Source of the DNA: an uncultured Spartobacteria bacterium
GTDB lineage: Bacteria > Verrucomicrobiota > Verrucomicrobiia > Chthoniobacterales > Chthoniobacteraceae
Length of the DNA: 51,713 bases
Direction: 5' to 3'
NCBI GenBank assembly: GCA_903929475.1
Contig: CAIYUV010000143.1
Location: 1 to 51,713, forward strand
Shown here: piece after piece, positions 18,161 through 27,887 of the stretch
Layout: every line of letters starts with the position of its first letter
How positions within the stretch are numbered: the stretch's first letter is position 1
Notes under the pieces: generated by a model
Told to the model about the DNA's origin: nothing
Seen by the model: only the letters and a program-made list of their open reading frames with translations
Databases searched by the model: none
Made by a program: the position numbers and the translations under genes

Positions 18161-20353
18161 GTGTCGAAACCAAAACGCATCCTCTTTGTCTGCACCGGAA
18201 ACATCTGCCGAAGCCCGCTGGCAGAAGGTATTTTCCGGCACGCAGTGCGTGGGCGGAAGGACTTTGAGGTCGCGAGCGCGGGCGTGGCGACGGGTTTTGG
18301 ACAGCGGCCCAGCGACAACGGCGTGGTGGCGCTGCGCCAGTGGGGCGTTGATATTTCCGACATCCGCTCGCAGCCGATGAGCGATGAACTCGTGGCGTGG
18401 GCGACGCACATTTTTGCGATGACGCGCTCGCATCTCGACGCGATCCTCACATTCTTCCCCGAGGCCGCGAACAAAACGTGGCTCGCGTGCGAATTCGAAC
18501 CACAGCTCGCCACGCGCCCCGAAGTGCCAGACCCCATCGGCATGGGGATGCACGCCTACATCGCCACGCGCGACCATTTGCAGAAAGCCGTCCCCAGTCT
18601 CATTTCATTCATTGATTCCACCATGTCCGAAACCAAAGCCACCACACAGGCCCCCGCAGAAACAAAGAAAACACTCCGCATCGCCATCGGCGCAGACCAC
18701 GGCGGCGTGGAGTTGAAACAAACCGTCCGCAATTTTTTGAAAGAGCACGGCTACATCGTGCATGATCTCGGCACGAACTCCGCAGAGTCCGTGGATTATC
18801 CCGATTTCGCCGAACTTGTTTGCAAGGAAGTCACCTCCGGCGAGGCGGATTTCGGCATCCTCATGTGCAAGACGGGCATCGGTATGAGCATCTCGGCAAA
18901 CCGCCACGCAGGCATCCGCGCCGCGCTCATCACGAACGCAGCCGACGCGCGCACCACGCGCCTGCACAACAACGCAAACGTGCTCTGCATGGGCTCGGTG
19001 AACGTCGCGCCGAATCAATGCAGTGCCATCGTCGAGGCATTTCTCGGAGCGGAATTCGAGGGCGGACGCCATGCGCTGCGCGTGGAAAAAATCGAAGCCT
19101 GCTCGGGTGGCGCGGGCCGCTCGCTGGCAGAGACGGACAGCGCGGTCTTTCACTCCATCGAGGAGGAACACAAGCGGCAGTTCGAGGGCATCGAATTGAT
19201 CGCGAGCGAGAATTTCACCAGCGCCGCCGTCATGGCCGCGCAGGGCTCCTGCCTTACGAACAAATACGCCGAGGGCTATCCCGGCCGCCGCTGGTATGGC
19301 GGTTGCGAAAATGTGGACGTCATCGAGCAGCTCGCGATTGACCGCGCGAAGCAACTCTTCCCCGGCAGCGAGCACGTGAACGTCCAGCCGCACTCCGGCT
19401 CGCAGGCCAATACCGCCGTCTATTTTTCCGTGCTCCAGCCCGGCGACCGCATCCTCACGATGAACCTCGCCCACGGCGGCCATCTCACCCACGGCCACAA
19501 GGCGAATTTCAGCGGGCGCTTCTACGAAGTGACGCACTACGGCGTGAGCGAAAAAGACGAGCGCATTGACTACGACGCCCTCGCAACACTCGCCCTCGAA
19601 GCGAAGCCGAAGATGATCACCGCCGGTGCGAGCGCGTATCCGCGCATCATTGATTTCGAGCGGATGCGGGCCATCGCCGACAGCGTGGGCGCGTATCTTT
19701 TCGTGGACATGGCGCACATCGCCGGACTCGTCGCAGGCGGCCAGCATCCGAACCCCTGCGCGCTCGCCGATTTCACCACCACCACCACGCACAAGAGCCT
19801 ACGCGGCCCGCGCGGCGGCATCATCATTTGCAAAGAGAAATACGCGAAGGCCATTGATTCGCAGGTCTTCCCCGGCATTCAGGGAGGCCCGCTGGAGCAC
19901 GTCATCGCCGCCAAGGCCGTGTGCTTCCACGAAGCGCTCGATCCGTCGTTCAAAGCCTATGCTGCGCAAGTCGTCAGCAACGCCAAGGCCCTCGCCGCTC
20001 GCATGACACACAACGGCTACCGAATCACCAGCGGCGGCACGGATAATCACCTCATGCTCGTGGACCTCCGCCCGCGCGGCCTCAATGGCAAGCTCGCGCA
20101 GGAGACGCTCGACCAGGCCGGAATCACCGTGAACAAAAACGGTATCCCCTTCGACACCGAGCCGATTGCGAAAGGCGGAGGCATCCGCATCGGCACACCC
20201 GCCGTCACCACACGCGGAATGCGCGAGGACGAAATGATGGACATCGCCGACTTCATCCACCGCGCCCTCGAAGCCCGCGAAAACCCCGCCGCCCTCGCCG
20301 CCATCCGCGACGAAGTCCGTGCCTTCACGAAAAAATTCCCGCTGCCGTTTTAG
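18161..20353 (+). CDS. glyA: Trifunctional fusion: LMW protein phosphatase - RpiB - serine hydroxymethyltransferase
   Basis: One uninterrupted 730-codon frame with three complete enzyme domains. Residues 1-154: low-molecular-weight tyrosine/arginine phosphatase with the CX5R loop CTGNICRS (Cys11, Arg17) and a PDP acid motif near residue 130. Residues about 165-315: ribose-5-phosphate isomerase B with GADHGG, the catalytic Cys in [19 protein letters not shown], and [10 protein letters not shown]. Residues about 321-730: serine hydroxymethyltransferase (serine + THF to glycine + methylene-THF), 410 residues, with the PLP lysine in [17 protein letters not shown] start. An in-frame ATG at 18623 sits exactly at the phosphatase/RpiB junction, so a separate RpiB-GlyA product is possible. 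No equivalent ATG lies between RpiB and GlyA. The order matches the Bacillus ywlE-ywlF-(ywlG)-glyA neighbourhood. Confidence 0.93.
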   Translation: MSKPKRILFVCTGNICRSPLAEGIFRHAVRGRKDFEVASAGVATGFGQRPSDNGVVALRQWGVDISDIRSQPMSDELVAWATHIFAMTRSHLDAILTFFPEAANKTWLACEFEPQLATRPEVPDPIGMGMHAYIATRDHLQKAVPSLISFIDSTMSETKATTQAPAETKKTLRIAIGADHGGVELKQTVRNFLKEHGYIVHDLGTNSAESVDYPDFAELVCKEVTSGEADFGILMCKTGIGMSISANRHAGIRAALITNAADARTTRLHNNANVLCMGSVNVAPNQCSAIVEAFLGAEFEGGRHALRVEKIEACSGGAGRSLAETDSAVFHSIEEEHKRQFEGIELIASENFTSAAVMAAQGSCLTNKYAEGYPGRRWYGGCENVDVIEQLAIDRAKQLFPGSEHVNVQPHSGSQANTAVYFSVLQPGDRILTMNLAHGGHLTHGHKANFSGRFYEVTHYGVSEKDERIDYDALATLALEAKPKMITAGASAYPRIIDFERMRAIADSVGAYLFVDMAHIAGLVAGGQHPNPCALADFTTTTTHKSLRGPRGGIIICKEKYAKAIDSQVFPGIQGGPLEHVIAAKAVCFHEALDPSFKAYAAQVVSNAKALAARMTHNGYRITSGGTDNHLMLVDLRPRGLNGKLAQETLDQAGITVNKNGIPFDTEPIAKGGGIRIGTPAVTTRGMREDEMMDIADFIHRALEARENPAALAAIRDEVRAFTKKFPLPF

Positions 20354-20361
20354 TCGCGGCT

Positions 20362-20775
20362 TTATTCCGCAAAGATGAGCGGGATCGCCTGCCGTCCATT
20401 GCGGCGATAGACTCGGAAATCAGAATCCGTCGTCCAAACTCGTGGCTCACTGTGGAGTTCCGCCATGCGCACGAGGCAGGCATCGGCAAAATCCATCGGC
20501 ACATCAGCATACTTGGCAAGCAAGCGCCAGACAGCAGCCGCCTCTTTCTCAAAATCAAACGCAACACGAACGATGCCGTTCGTGCAGAGCCGGGCCAGCG
20601 CACCACGTGACGGCCCGGCTTCACCAAGCAAATGCCACACTTCCGCCAGCACTGCCTCGCAAGTGAACAACGGCGGGCGCAGTGATTTGAAAACTTCAAC
20701 GGCCCAGACGTGCCACTTGTCCGAGCGATCGAGCAACGCCACCAATGCCCCGGTGTCTGCAAGCACCGCAGCCAT
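20362..20775 (-). CDS. PIN-domain ribonuclease toxin (VapC family)
   Basis: A 137-residue PIN-domain protein. The conserved acidic residues expected for the Mg-dependent nuclease site are present: Asp7 in ADTGAL, Glu40/Glu45 in CEAVLAEVW, Asp95/Asp98 in MDFADACLV, and Asp117/Asp119 in TTDSDF. Its ATG overlaps the stop of the upstream antitoxin-like gene by one base (TAATG), so the two are translationally coupled like classical toxin-antitoxin pairs. It converges on the glyA fusion gene with an 8-nt gap. RNA target unknown. Confidence 0.88.
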   Translation of the reverse strand: MAAVLADTGALVALLDRSDKWHVWAVEVFKSLRPPLFTCEAVLAEVWHLLGEAGPSRGALARLCTNGIVRVAFDFEKEAAAVWRLLAKYADVPMDFADACLVRMAELHSEPRVWTTDSDFRVYRRNGRQAIPLIFAE

Positions 20776-21002
20776 TACTTGACGCGAACAGCGCGACCAA
20801 AGTTCGCGAGGTATTTCTTGTTCGTGGAAAGATCGCGTTTTCCACTCGCACCAATCTGCCCCGGCTTTTCAAACAAATCCTTCGCAAGATCGTAGCAACT
20901 GGGTTCACTTTCCAACCGTCTTGAAAGGTGGCGGAGTAAAGTTTCCTGCTGACGCCTGGGCAGCGTTTTCACAGCCGATTCGATTTCTGCAAGCGTCGTC
21001 AT
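20775..21002 (-). CDS. VapB-like antitoxin partner of the PIN toxin
   Basis: A 75-residue protein (MTTLAEIESAVKTLPRRQQE at its start) of the kind commonly found in front of PIN toxins: a short helical N-terminal dimerisation segment with alternating Leu/Glu and a basic C-terminal tail. The stop overlaps the toxin start codon by one base. The frame is open to 21146, so a longer 123-residue form cannot be excluded; I prefer 21002 because the family usually begins directly with this helix. Autoregulation of the pair is expected from the family; I saw no operator. Confidence 0.7.
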   Translation of the reverse strand: MTTLAEIESAVKTLPRRQQETLLRHLSRRLESEPSCYDLAKDLFEKPGQIGASGKRDLSTNKKYLANFGRAVRVK

Positions 21003-21158
21003 TTGCAGCCACGCTAGCACATATTCATCAAAAGCAACAAGGCGGAATGTGCCGCTTGGCTCTGTCGCTGTAATAGACGCACGCATGGTTTTCAAAACAT
21101 CGCTGGCTTGAGCGCCACGACAACATGGTGCCGCATCAGCATCCATTCCCGCGCCAGC

Positions 21159-21194
21159 AAAAAGCCGCCCGGCCTCGGAAGGTCGGGCGGCTTT
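21159..21194 (-). terminator. Rho-independent terminator of the LamG PEP-CTERM gene
   Basis: A 15-bp stem (21161-21175 with 21180-21194, one G-T wobble) and a CGGA tetraloop are followed on the minus strand by five T residues. It lies 29 nt past the stop of the LamG gene and upstream of the vapB-like gene, separating the two transcription units. On the plus strand the T-run is weaker. Confidence 0.88.
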
Positions 21195-21222
21195 GTTGAT
21201 TTTTCCTTTGGAAAGCCCCGCT

Positions 21223-22197
21223 TTATTTGCGGCGGCGGCGTATCATGGTTAGCGCGCCAACGCCTAGCAGTGCGAGTGAGCCCGGCTCGGGAACAGCAGT
21301 CGTTGCGGCTGTGTAGCTGTTCGAATAATCCGTCGCGGTGCGGGGGTGATCCCAGATTACGGCTTCGTCTAAATTCCCTTTGAAATACTGTGTATTTACT
21401 CGTCCACCGATGACGATTTCGTTGGCTATCGAAGCGGGGTTAATAGCAATCAGAGCCCCTTGGCCGGCTGCGGTGCCCGCTGGAGCGCCATCGATATAGA
21501 AAGCAACATCTCCCGTCCCAGCAGTCCAAGTGACGCCGAACTGGTGCCATGCGTTGTCAGAAGGCATTACTCCTGCAATGTAGTCGGTCTTGCCAAAAGT
21601 GGTGAAATGGAGGCTTCCAAAATTGCCGCCCCCTGATGTAAAACCAAATCCCCAAGCACGGTTCCCAATGAAACGTTCGGAGTCCTGATTAAGAGCGCCA
21701 TCTGTTTTCGCCCAGATTTCGATAGATAATCCTGTATAGCCTGTCGTAGCGTCGAAAGCATAGATAGCACCTGAGAAAGCTTGATTATTTGGGCCGCTTC
21801 CGTGCGCGTAGCCTGCGGCAAGATTAGTTCCATCAAAATAGGCAGATTTATTGCCTGCTACCATCCCGAGAGCGACAGCTTCGGAGCCTGTCTGATTAAT
21901 TAGCGCGTTTGCGCCATAAGTGATATCCAGATTACGTGCACCCAATGGATCGGGAGCACCACCAGGATAAACGGCAGTTCCATTAAAAGTCCCGCCAGCT
22001 GTCATGTTATTCGCAGTGCCGTATGCGCCGGAAAGGTCAGCGGTTGTCGTTCCAGATGTTTCATTCATGCTCCACCATCCGACTGGATTGGTGCCGGAGA
22101 TGTAGCTGGTGTAATCCGCCTTGGCGGTGTGCGGGGTGATGCTCACGCCTGCGAGAAGCAGGGCAAGCGCGGAGTAACGTTTAGTTTTTTTGTTCAT
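21223..22197 (-). CDS. LamG-like PEP-CTERM exported protein
   Basis: A 324-residue secreted protein. The signal peptide (KRYSALALLLAGVSITPHTAKA) is followed by a segment with GWWSMNETSGTTTADLSGAYG typical of concanavalin-A/LamG jelly-roll domains, then AIYAFDATTGYTGLSIEIWA, WHQFGVTWTAGTGDVAFYID and a second strand set ending NLDEAVIWDHPRTATDY. The protein ends VPEPGSLALLGVGALTMIRRRRK, a PEP-CTERM tail, so exosortase-dependent surface sorting is expected. LamG domains often bind glycans; the ligand here is unknown. It has its own candidate promoter and a strong terminator, so it is a single-gene unit. Confidence 0.88.
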   Translation of the reverse strand: MNKKTKRYSALALLLAGVSITPHTAKADYTSYISGTNPVGWWSMNETSGTTTADLSGAYGTANNMTAGGTFNGTAVYPGGAPDPLGARNLDITYGANALINQTGSEAVALGMVAGNKSAYFDGTNLAAGYAHGSGPNNQAFSGAIYAFDATTGYTGLSIEIWAKTDGALNQDSERFIGNRAWGFGFTSGGGNFGSLHFTTFGKTDYIAGVMPSDNAWHQFGVTWTAGTGDVAFYIDGAPAGTAAGQGALIAINPASIANEIVIGGRVNTQYFKGNLDEAVIWDHPRTATDYSNSYTAATTAVPEPGSLALLGVGALTMIRRRRK

Positions 22198-22253
22198 GGG
22201 ATTTTTCGTTATGGGTAATTGCTTTACGATGAGAGTAGGGGAACTTGTATTCG

Positions 22254-22282
22254 CTTATCGGACTCTAATTGTGGTGCGTCAA
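22254..22282 (-). promoter_or_regulatory. Candidate sigma-70-type promoter for the LamG gene
   Basis: On the minus strand TTGACG (22282-22277) is separated by 17 nt from GATAAG (22259-22254), with an AT-rich stretch just upstream of the -35 box. Transcription would begin near 22247, giving a leader of about 50 nt before the ATG at 22197. The match to the -10 consensus is only partial. The rest of the 340-bp gap (22283-22537) shows nothing I can support. Confidence 0.4.
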
Positions 22283-22537
22283 TAGTAATTTTAGCATTAA
22301 TCATAGCCTCCTTACCTGCCTCTAATGCTACATTTGAAACCCACTGATGAAATCTGGAGAAGGCAGCCTTTCCGCAGAGCACGCAGGAAGCAGCAGCAGC
22401 GCAGTTTCGTTTAAAAATCTGTGCAGCTCAGCGGAATCTGCGGATGAAAACCATGCCGCCCTTTACGGGGAGCACTATGCTGTTGAAATTAAATCGCGCT
22501 CGCCATTTCTGAAAAGACGGGCATCTTCACGCCCCTA

Positions 22538-23170
22538 GTGAGCGAACAGACGAATCATTGTTCGTTCTCCCTCGAACTGCCTGCTGGTGAATTTGACGCG
22601 TTCATTTTCGACTGCGACGGGACGCTTGCCGATACGATGCCCACGCATTTCAAGGCGTGGCAAATCGCCCTCGGCAGCGCGGCCAATGATTTCCCGGAGG
22701 CGATGTTTTATATGCTCGGCGGGGTGCCGACGTCGCGCGTGGTGGAAATTCTCAACGAACGCCACGGCTACAACCTGCCAGTGGACGAGACCGTCGAGCA
22801 CAAGGAGAAGCTCTTTCTCGAACTCAGTGTGGAAATCGCGGCAATCGAGCCCGTCGTCGCGCTCGCCCGCGAATGGCACGGGCGCAAGCCGCTCGCCGTC
22901 GCCAGCGGCGGACACCGGCGCATCGTCCACAACACCCTCAAGGCACTCGGCATCTGCCATCTTTTCGACGTCATCATTTGCAGCGAAGACTACTCGCGCG
23001 GCAAACCCCACCCCGATCCCTTTCTCGAAGCCGCGCGCCGTCTCGGCGTGGCCGCCGAAAAATGTCTCGTCTTCGAGGACACGACGACCGGCATCCAGGC
23101 CGCCACCGCCGCCGGCATGGCGAGCGTGTTGGTCCCCTGCCCTCGCACGGGAACCAAGCCTACGCTCTGA
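22538..23170 (+). CDS. HAD-family sugar phosphatase (YqaB / beta-phosphoglucomutase-like)
   Basis: A 210-residue haloacid-dehalogenase hydrolase. Motif I is FIFDCDGTLADT (nucleophile Asp25, acid Asp27), followed by the small helical cap, motif II SGG in AVASGGHRR, and motif III/IV in KPHPDPF and VFEDTTTGIQAA. The DTMPTHFKAW segment and EWHGRKPLAV match the E. coli YqaB type (fructose-1-phosphate/6-phosphogluconate phosphatase) better than generic phosphatases. GTG start chosen because the frame begins there and the domain starts some 20 residues later. Its 3' end overlaps the convergent folA by 11 bp. Substrate uncertain. Confidence 0.87.
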   Translation: MSEQTNHCSFSLELPAGEFDAFIFDCDGTLADTMPTHFKAWQIALGSAANDFPEAMFYMLGGVPTSRVVEILNERHGYNLPVDETVEHKEKLFLELSVEIAAIEPVVALAREWHGRKPLAVASGGHRRIVHNTLKALGICHLFDVIICSEDYSRGKPHPDPFLEAARRLGVAAEKCLVFEDTTTGIQAATAAGMASVLVPCPRTGTKPTL

Positions 23171-23738
23171 CGTAGTGCCGCACTTCAAAGTCGGCGGTTT
23201 TTCTCACGACTTGGTAGTCGGCGGAGAAAAGGTGCTCGAAGGGCGGGAAGACGGCGTCGCCTTCGGCTTCGCGATTCACGACGGTGAGAAAAAGGTCACT
23301 GCATTTCGGCAGCAGCCGCTCGTAGATTTGCGCGCCGCCGATGACGAAAACATCGCGCTTCGGTTGGCAGCGTTCGATCGCGGCGAGGAAGCGATTGATT
23401 CCACGGACGAGCCAGATTTCGCGCTCAGCGATGCGCTCGAAGCCAAGCTGAAACCCCTGCCGCCTCAGCCTCATCCCCCAACTGCCGACGATCGGTTTGT
23501 CGCCGCACTTGGCGAGAAATGCGGTGTCGTGCGAAAGCAGACGCGGGCCGCGCGTGAAGACGACGTTGGTGCGGTTTGGCAGCGGCTTTGGCAGGCTGGA
23601 AAAAGTTTTGCGCCCCATGAGCACGATGCCGCCGGTGGTGAGTTCCTTGAACCACTTGAAATCCTCCGGTAGATGCCACGGAATCTCGCCATCGCGCCCG
23701 ATGACGCGGTTCAGAGACATGGCGGCGACGGCTTTCAT
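23160..23738 (-). CDS. folA: Dihydrofolate reductase
   Basis: Reduces dihydrofolate to tetrahydrofolate with NADPH, regenerating the cofactor consumed by thymidylate synthase. Family motifs: NRVIGRDGEIPWHLPEDFKW with the catalytic acid, MGRKTFSSLPKPLPNRTNVV, and VIGGAQIYERLLP. At 192 residues it is about 30 longer than the usual 160; the extra sequence lies between the NVVFTR strand and VIGG and includes VGSWGMRLRRQGF and WLVRGINRFL. The ATG at 23738 overlaps the upstream gene's TGA (ATGA), so it is the third gene of a coupled thyA-membrane protein-folA operon. Confidence 0.95.
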   Translation of the reverse strand: MKAVAAMSLNRVIGRDGEIPWHLPEDFKWFKELTTGGIVLMGRKTFSSLPKPLPNRTNVVFTRGPRLLSHDTAFLAKCGDKPIVGSWGMRLRRQGFQLGFERIAEREIWLVRGINRFLAAIERCQPKRDVFVIGGAQIYERLLPKCSDLFLTVVNREAEGDAVFPPFEHLFSADYQVVRKTADFEVRHYVRA

Positions 23739-24166
23739 CGGGAGGCGCTTTTGTTGACCAAATACCAAGTCGTCGCAACAGCGATAGCTCCAAGGAACAA
23801 TATAATCACCATGAACCATCCAAGGATTCGCCACGCCCGTAGTTCAGAACGAATCCAAATTTTTCTTCGCAGGCCGATGCGATAGGCAATCACTCCCCAT
23901 GATAGCGTTAGCGCATATACTCCCATGCCTGTGTAGCAAACTAGAGCCAGATCCAAACTTTTAGAGATGTGTCTATCAAGAAACCAAAATAACAAACAGT
24001 TGCTGACATATGACACAACGAACAACAGAACAGCCGTTGACCATCGAATAGCCCGCGCCGCGCCGAGCATCACAAACATCCCGCCCGGATATAAAAAAAA
24101 AGCTGCCAGCCAAGCCCAATTAGGCACTCGCCGCTCAACTTTCTGAATGTTCGCATCTTCGTTCAC
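23735..24166 (-). CDS. Unknown membrane protein between thyA and folA
   Basis: A 143-residue integral membrane protein with four likely helices: [58 protein letters not shown] and [20 protein letters not shown]. The start is GTG at 24166, inside thyA's stop (GTGA overlap), and the stop overlaps folA's start (ATGA), so it is translated within the thymidylate/folate operon. The longer frame upstream is antisense-like and was discarded. No family recognised; a transport role for folate or nucleosides would be a guess from context only. Confidence 0.75.
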   Translation of the reverse strand: MNEDANIQKVERRVPNWAWLAAFFLYPGGMFVMLGAARAIRWSTAVLLFVVSYVSNCLLFWFLDRHISKSLDLALVCYTGMGVYALTLSWGVIAYRIGLRRKIWIRSELRAWRILGWFMVIILFLGAIAVATTWYLVNKSASR

Positions 24167-24957
24167 ACAGCGACGGGGGCTTTGATGGCAGGGTGCGGGT
24201 CGTAGCCCTCTAGCGTGAAGTCTTCGTATTGAAAGGCGAAGAGGTCGGTGACGGCGTGGTTCAATTTCATGTGCGGGAGGTCGCGGGGCTCGCGGGAGAG
24301 CTGGAGTTTCGCCTGCTCGACGTGGTTGGAGTAAAGGTGGAGGTCGCCGAAGGTGTGGATGAATTCTTTCGCGCGGAGGCCGGTGACTTGCGCGACCATG
24401 AGTGTGAGGAGGGCGTAGCTGGCGATGTTGAAGGGGACGCCGAGGAAGATGTCGGCGCTGCGCTGGTAAAGCTGGCAGCTCAGTTCGCCTTCGCTGACGT
24501 AAAACTGGAAGAGCGAGTGACAGGGCGGGAGCGCCATGCCGCCGATTTCGGCGGGGTTCCACGCGCTGACGATGAGGCGGCGGCTGTCGGGGTTGTTTTT
24601 GATCTGCGAGAGGAGCGCGGCGATTTGGTCCACGCTTTTGCCGTCGGCTCCGCGCCAGTCGCGCCACTGGGCGCCATAGACGCGGCCGAGGTTGCCTTCG
24701 GAGTCGGCCCATTCGTCCCAGATGGTGACGCCGTTTTCACGGAGGTAGGCGACGTTGGTCTCGCCGCGTAGGAACCAGAGCAGTTCGTGGATGATGCTTC
24801 GGGTGTGGACTTTTTTCGTGGTGAGAAGCGGGAAGCCTTGCGTGAGGTCGAAACGCGCCTGCGCGCCGAAGACGCTGTAGGTGCCGGTGCCGGTGCGGTC
24901 GCTTTTGAAGCGTCCGGTTTCCATGACGTGGCGGAGTAGATCGAGGTAGGCGCGCAT
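24163..24957 (-). CDS. thyA: Thymidylate synthase
   Basis: Converts dUMP and methylene-THF to dTMP and dihydrofolate. At 264 residues it has the same length as the E. coli enzyme, with the nucleophile Cys146 in [12 protein letters not shown], the phosphate-binding Arg pair 126/127 in [20 protein letters not shown] near the start, and [13 protein letters not shown]-type binding loop ([13 protein letters not shown]). ATG at 24957 fits the family start exactly; an open frame further upstream was ignored. First gene of a coupled operon leading to folA. It is divergent from the exported cyclophilin gene at 25139. Confidence 0.97.
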   Translation of the reverse strand: MRAYLDLLRHVMETGRFKSDRTGTGTYSVFGAQARFDLTQGFPLLTTKKVHTRSIIHELLWFLRGETNVAYLRENGVTIWDEWADSEGNLGRVYGAQWRDWRGADGKSVDQIAALLSQIKNNPDSRRLIVSAWNPAEIGGMALPPCHSLFQFYVSEGELSCQLYQRSADIFLGVPFNIASYALLTLMVAQVTGLRAKEFIHTFGDLHLYSNHVEQAKLQLSREPRDLPHMKLNHAVTDLFAFQYEDFTLEGYDPHPAIKAPVAV

Positions 24958-25138
24958 TGCGGGAAACAGTAAGCAGGGGGCGGCGGCGGCTCGCAAGCGC
25001 GCTCGTGTTTTCAGGTTGAAATAGCGCGGCTTTTCCCAGATCCAGCCCCGCTGGGACCATGAATGTTTGCTCACAACACTTGCGAATCTAATCTTGGTTG
25101 CTCTAGTGCCGTCATCTAAGCAGCGACTCTTCATTTTC

Positions 25139-27886
25139 ATGCCGAACCGACTTTTACCCCGCATCCTCGCTGCCACCATCGGTCTGCTGGCCGTGAATGC
25201 ACGGGCTGCCGCGCCGACATTTCCAGCACACCCGGACGCGACGGACACGCCGACGACCTTCCCGTGCGGCAAGACGCTCGTGGTTCCCATCGCGGCGGAT
25301 GACGCGGACGGCGATGCGCTGACTTACACGGTGGTGTCGTCTTCGCCGCACATTTTTGCGCGGGTGAAAACGGGGAATCCCCACGTGAAAATGCACGTCC
25401 ACACCGACAATGACGGCAGCGGCAACCCCTACGACGGGGACATGGAATTTCAGCTCTACCGCCACGCGACGCCCGACACGGCGGCGTTCCTCGCGGGCTA
25501 CGTGCAGTCCGGTTACTACGACAACGTCATTTTCCACCGCATCATCCCCGGCTTCGTGATCCAGGGCGGCGACCCGGCGGGCACGGGCACGGGCGTCACG
25601 CCCGGAAATGTGAACCTGAACCTGAATTACCAGCTTCCCCACGAGTTTCGCCCGGAGTTGATTTTCACCGGGCGCGGGCAGCTTGCGATGGCGAATTCTT
25701 CGGGCGGCTACAACCAGTCTTTCCCGGCGAACGGAAACACGCGCTACCGCACAGGCAGCTTCACGCCGACGAACGGGACGCAATTTTTCATCACGCTCGA
25801 TCCACTGCGGGCATTCGGTCCGAGCAAGGTGAATCTGGATTTCAAACATACGGTCTTCGGCCAACTCATCCGCGGTTTTGATGTGATGACCAGGGTCGCC
25901 GCCGTCCCGACGAACAGCAACACCGACAAACCAAACGTGACCGTGAAAATGACGACGCTCAGTGCGGCACCGAGCAAGACGGACGCAGTGTTGTTGCTGA
26001 GCGCGAATGCACCGGGCGCGGGCATCGTGACGGTAAAAGTGAAAGACCCCGCCGGAAACGAAGCAACGCGGACGATCAACGTGACTGTCGTGGACGACAC
26101 GATCAACGACCCGCCGATTCTCGACGCCCTCACGCCCACGGTGATGCCCGCTGGCGGAGTGCCCTCGTTTGCGCTGCATTCGTCGGACTTGGAAAGCGAC
26201 GCCATCAGCACGCGCTTCCCCGTCGCTGAAACCAACGCTTTCGGGCAGACCACGCAGACGATCTACGCCGGGGTGAGTGCGCAGAATTTGCAAATCACCG
26301 CGAGGCCCGCAGCGGGTGCGTGGGATGTTTCGTTCGCAGTCACACAATTTAACGATCCATTTCTCAACAGCTCGCCATCCAGCGTATCACGCTACCAGCT
26401 TCTCGAAGTTGGCGTGGGCGACAAAGCAATCATCGTGACACCGGAAACGCTCGAAGCCACCGAGGCGGTGACAACCGGCACGCAGACGATCGCAACTTTC
26501 CGCCACGGCGGCGCGGCAGTGCTGCCTGCGGATTTCATCGCTGTGGTAAATTGGGGCGACGGCAGCAACCGCCAGTCTTCCAGCGGCGCGAATCCGCCCG
26601 TCACCATCGTGCGCTCGGCCACGCAATCGGGCGCATTTGAAGTGCAGGGTGCGCACACCTACGCACGCGCAGGAGTGTATCCTTTGCAAGTGATCGTGGA
26701 CGGGCCGAATGGCGCCACCAAGACGGGGCGTGGCAACGCCGTCGTCCACCCCACCGGCGCGACGCTTACGTCCGTCGGGCAAAACATCGAATTCACCGGC
26801 GCTCTTTTCACCGGCAGGCCGCTCGCATTTTTCAACGACACGACGCAAGGCGCGAAAATCGCGGACTTCGCGGTCACCGTGGATTGGGGCGATGGAAAGC
26901 GTGACACGGGCGTCGTGAAACAAGTCGGCGCGGGGCGCTTCGGGGTCTTCGGCACACACCATTATGTGGATGCGACGACTTACGCGGTCGCCATCCACAT
27001 CCATCGCAACTCGCCCGCCGCCGATGAAGTCGCGTGGTCCACGGTAAAGATCAGCGGATTCGCAAGCCCGGTGCATTTTCCGCCGTTTGCGAAGGCAAAC
27101 ATCACCTGCCTGTGGTCGGAAAATCCGGCCAAAACCTACCGCACAATCTCGGCGACAAAGACGGCGACGGACATCACGGGCACGTTGTTTCTCATCAACG
27201 GCGGCCAGATACCGACCGGAAAATGGAAGCTGAAATTCTGGCTGTCGAGCGATGCTACATTCAACCCGACCGGCGCAAACGCCGACACGCCGCTGCAATT
27301 TGGCCCGCTCACGAAGCTTCTCACCGAGCTGCCGCTAAACCCGCTGGCCGCAGGCGCCGGTGGAAATCTTCCGATCAAAAGCGCAAACGGCAGCGATTTT
27401 ACCGTGAGGATGCCCGCGAACGAAACCGGCACGGGAAAATACCTCATCACGCAGCTCGTCTATAACGATCCAATCACCGATCACATGTCCGTGCCGAAGA
27501 CCGTCGTCTATGGGCCGCTGCCGGGCATTTTGGTTTCCGCCACATCGCTGCACGTGAAGGAAGGCACGACGAACAACCCGCTCCAGACAGCCACATTCAA
27601 CGTGAGACTGGATACTCCGCCTACGCAAACCGTGACCATCCCCATTGAAATTCAAAACAGCAGCAAGCAGCCGGACACCACGCGCGCAACGCTCAATGTG
27701 GCACAGGTCGTCTTCAACGCCGGAGATGCATCGCCGAAAACCGTCATCGTCACCTCCGTGGACGATGCCGTCAAAAATGGAACCGGAAATTTCACCATCG
27801 TGCTCAAATCTGCGACGAGCACGGATACCCGCTTCAATGGAATGGATGCCAGTGACATCGCACTCAGCGTGGAGGACAACGACTGA
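25139..27886 (+). CDS. Exported cyclophilin-type prolyl isomerase with cadherin-, PKD- and Calx-beta-like domains
   Basis: A 915-residue secreted protein. ATG at 25139 starts a standard signal peptide ([16 protein letters not shown]); the frame is open from 25067. An Ig/cadherin-like strand set ([14 protein letters not shown]) leads into a cyclophilin domain with the catalytic [15 protein letters not shown] signature and NGTQFFITL. Two PKD-like segments follow ([11 protein letters not shown] and [11 protein letters not shown]), and the C-terminus is Calx-beta-like ([10 protein letters not shown] to IALSVEDND). It is separated by a single base from the next gene, so the two belong to one operon. 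Role inferred: extracytoplasmic folding or a surface protein carrying an isomerase domain. Confidence 0.88.
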   Translation: MPNRLLPRILAATIGLLAVNARAAAPTFPAHPDATDTPTTFPCGKTLVVPIAADDADGDALTYTVVSSSPHIFARVKTGNPHVKMHVHTDNDGSGNPYDGDMEFQLYRHATPDTAAFLAGYVQSGYYDNVIFHRIIPGFVIQGGDPAGTGTGVTPGNVNLNLNYQLPHEFRPELIFTGRGQLAMANSSGGYNQSFPANGNTRYRTGSFTPTNGTQFFITLDPLRAFGPSKVNLDFKHTVFGQLIRGFDVMTRVAAVPTNSNTDKPNVTVKMTTLSAAPSKTDAVLLLSANAPGAGIVTVKVKDPAGNEATRTINVTVVDDTINDPPILDALTPTVMPAGGVPSFALHSSDLESDAISTRFPVAETNAFGQTTQTIYAGVSAQNLQITARPAAGAWDVSFAVTQFNDPFLNSSPSSVSRYQLLEVGVGDKAIIVTPETLEATEAVTTGTQTIATFRHGGAAVLPADFIAVVNWGDGSNRQSSSGANPPVTIVRSATQSGAFEVQGAHTYARAGVYPLQVIVDGPNGATKTGRGNAVVHPTGATLTSVGQNIEFTGALFTGRPLAFFNDTTQGAKIADFAVTVDWGDGKRDTGVVKQVGAGRFGVFGTHHYVDATTYAVAIHIHRNSPAADEVAWSTVKISGFASPVHFPPFAKANITCLWSENPAKTYRTISATKTATDITGTLFLINGGQIPTGKWKLKFWLSSDATFNPTGANADTPLQFGPLTKLLTELPLNPLAAGAGGNLPIKSANGSDFTVRMPANETGTGKYLITQLVYNDPITDHMSVPKTVVYGPLPGILVSATSLHVKEGTTNNPLQTATFNVRLDTPPTQTVTIPIEIQNSSKQPDTTRATLNVAQVVFNAGDASPKTVIVTSVDDAVKNGTGNFTIVLKSATSTDTRFNGMDASDIALSVEDND

Positions 27887-27887
27887 C

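Noticed and set aside
18620-18626. Assembly error as the sole explanation of the phosphatase-RpiB fusion
   Set aside because: Kept as a possibility, but the frame is clean on both sides and the second junction (RpiB-GlyA) has no start codon, so fusion is the simpler reading.
18605-19792. 395-codon minus-strand frame
   Set aside because: Antisense to the RpiB-GlyA part of the fusion gene.
22347-22538. 63-codon plus-strand frame before the HAD gene
   Set aside because: No family resemblance, no start signal and composition unlike the neighbours.
24167-24712. N-terminal 180 codons of a longer frame in front of the thyA-folA membrane protein
   Set aside because: Antisense-like Arg/Pro-rich sequence overlapping thyA; the GTG at 24166 gives a normal membrane protein.
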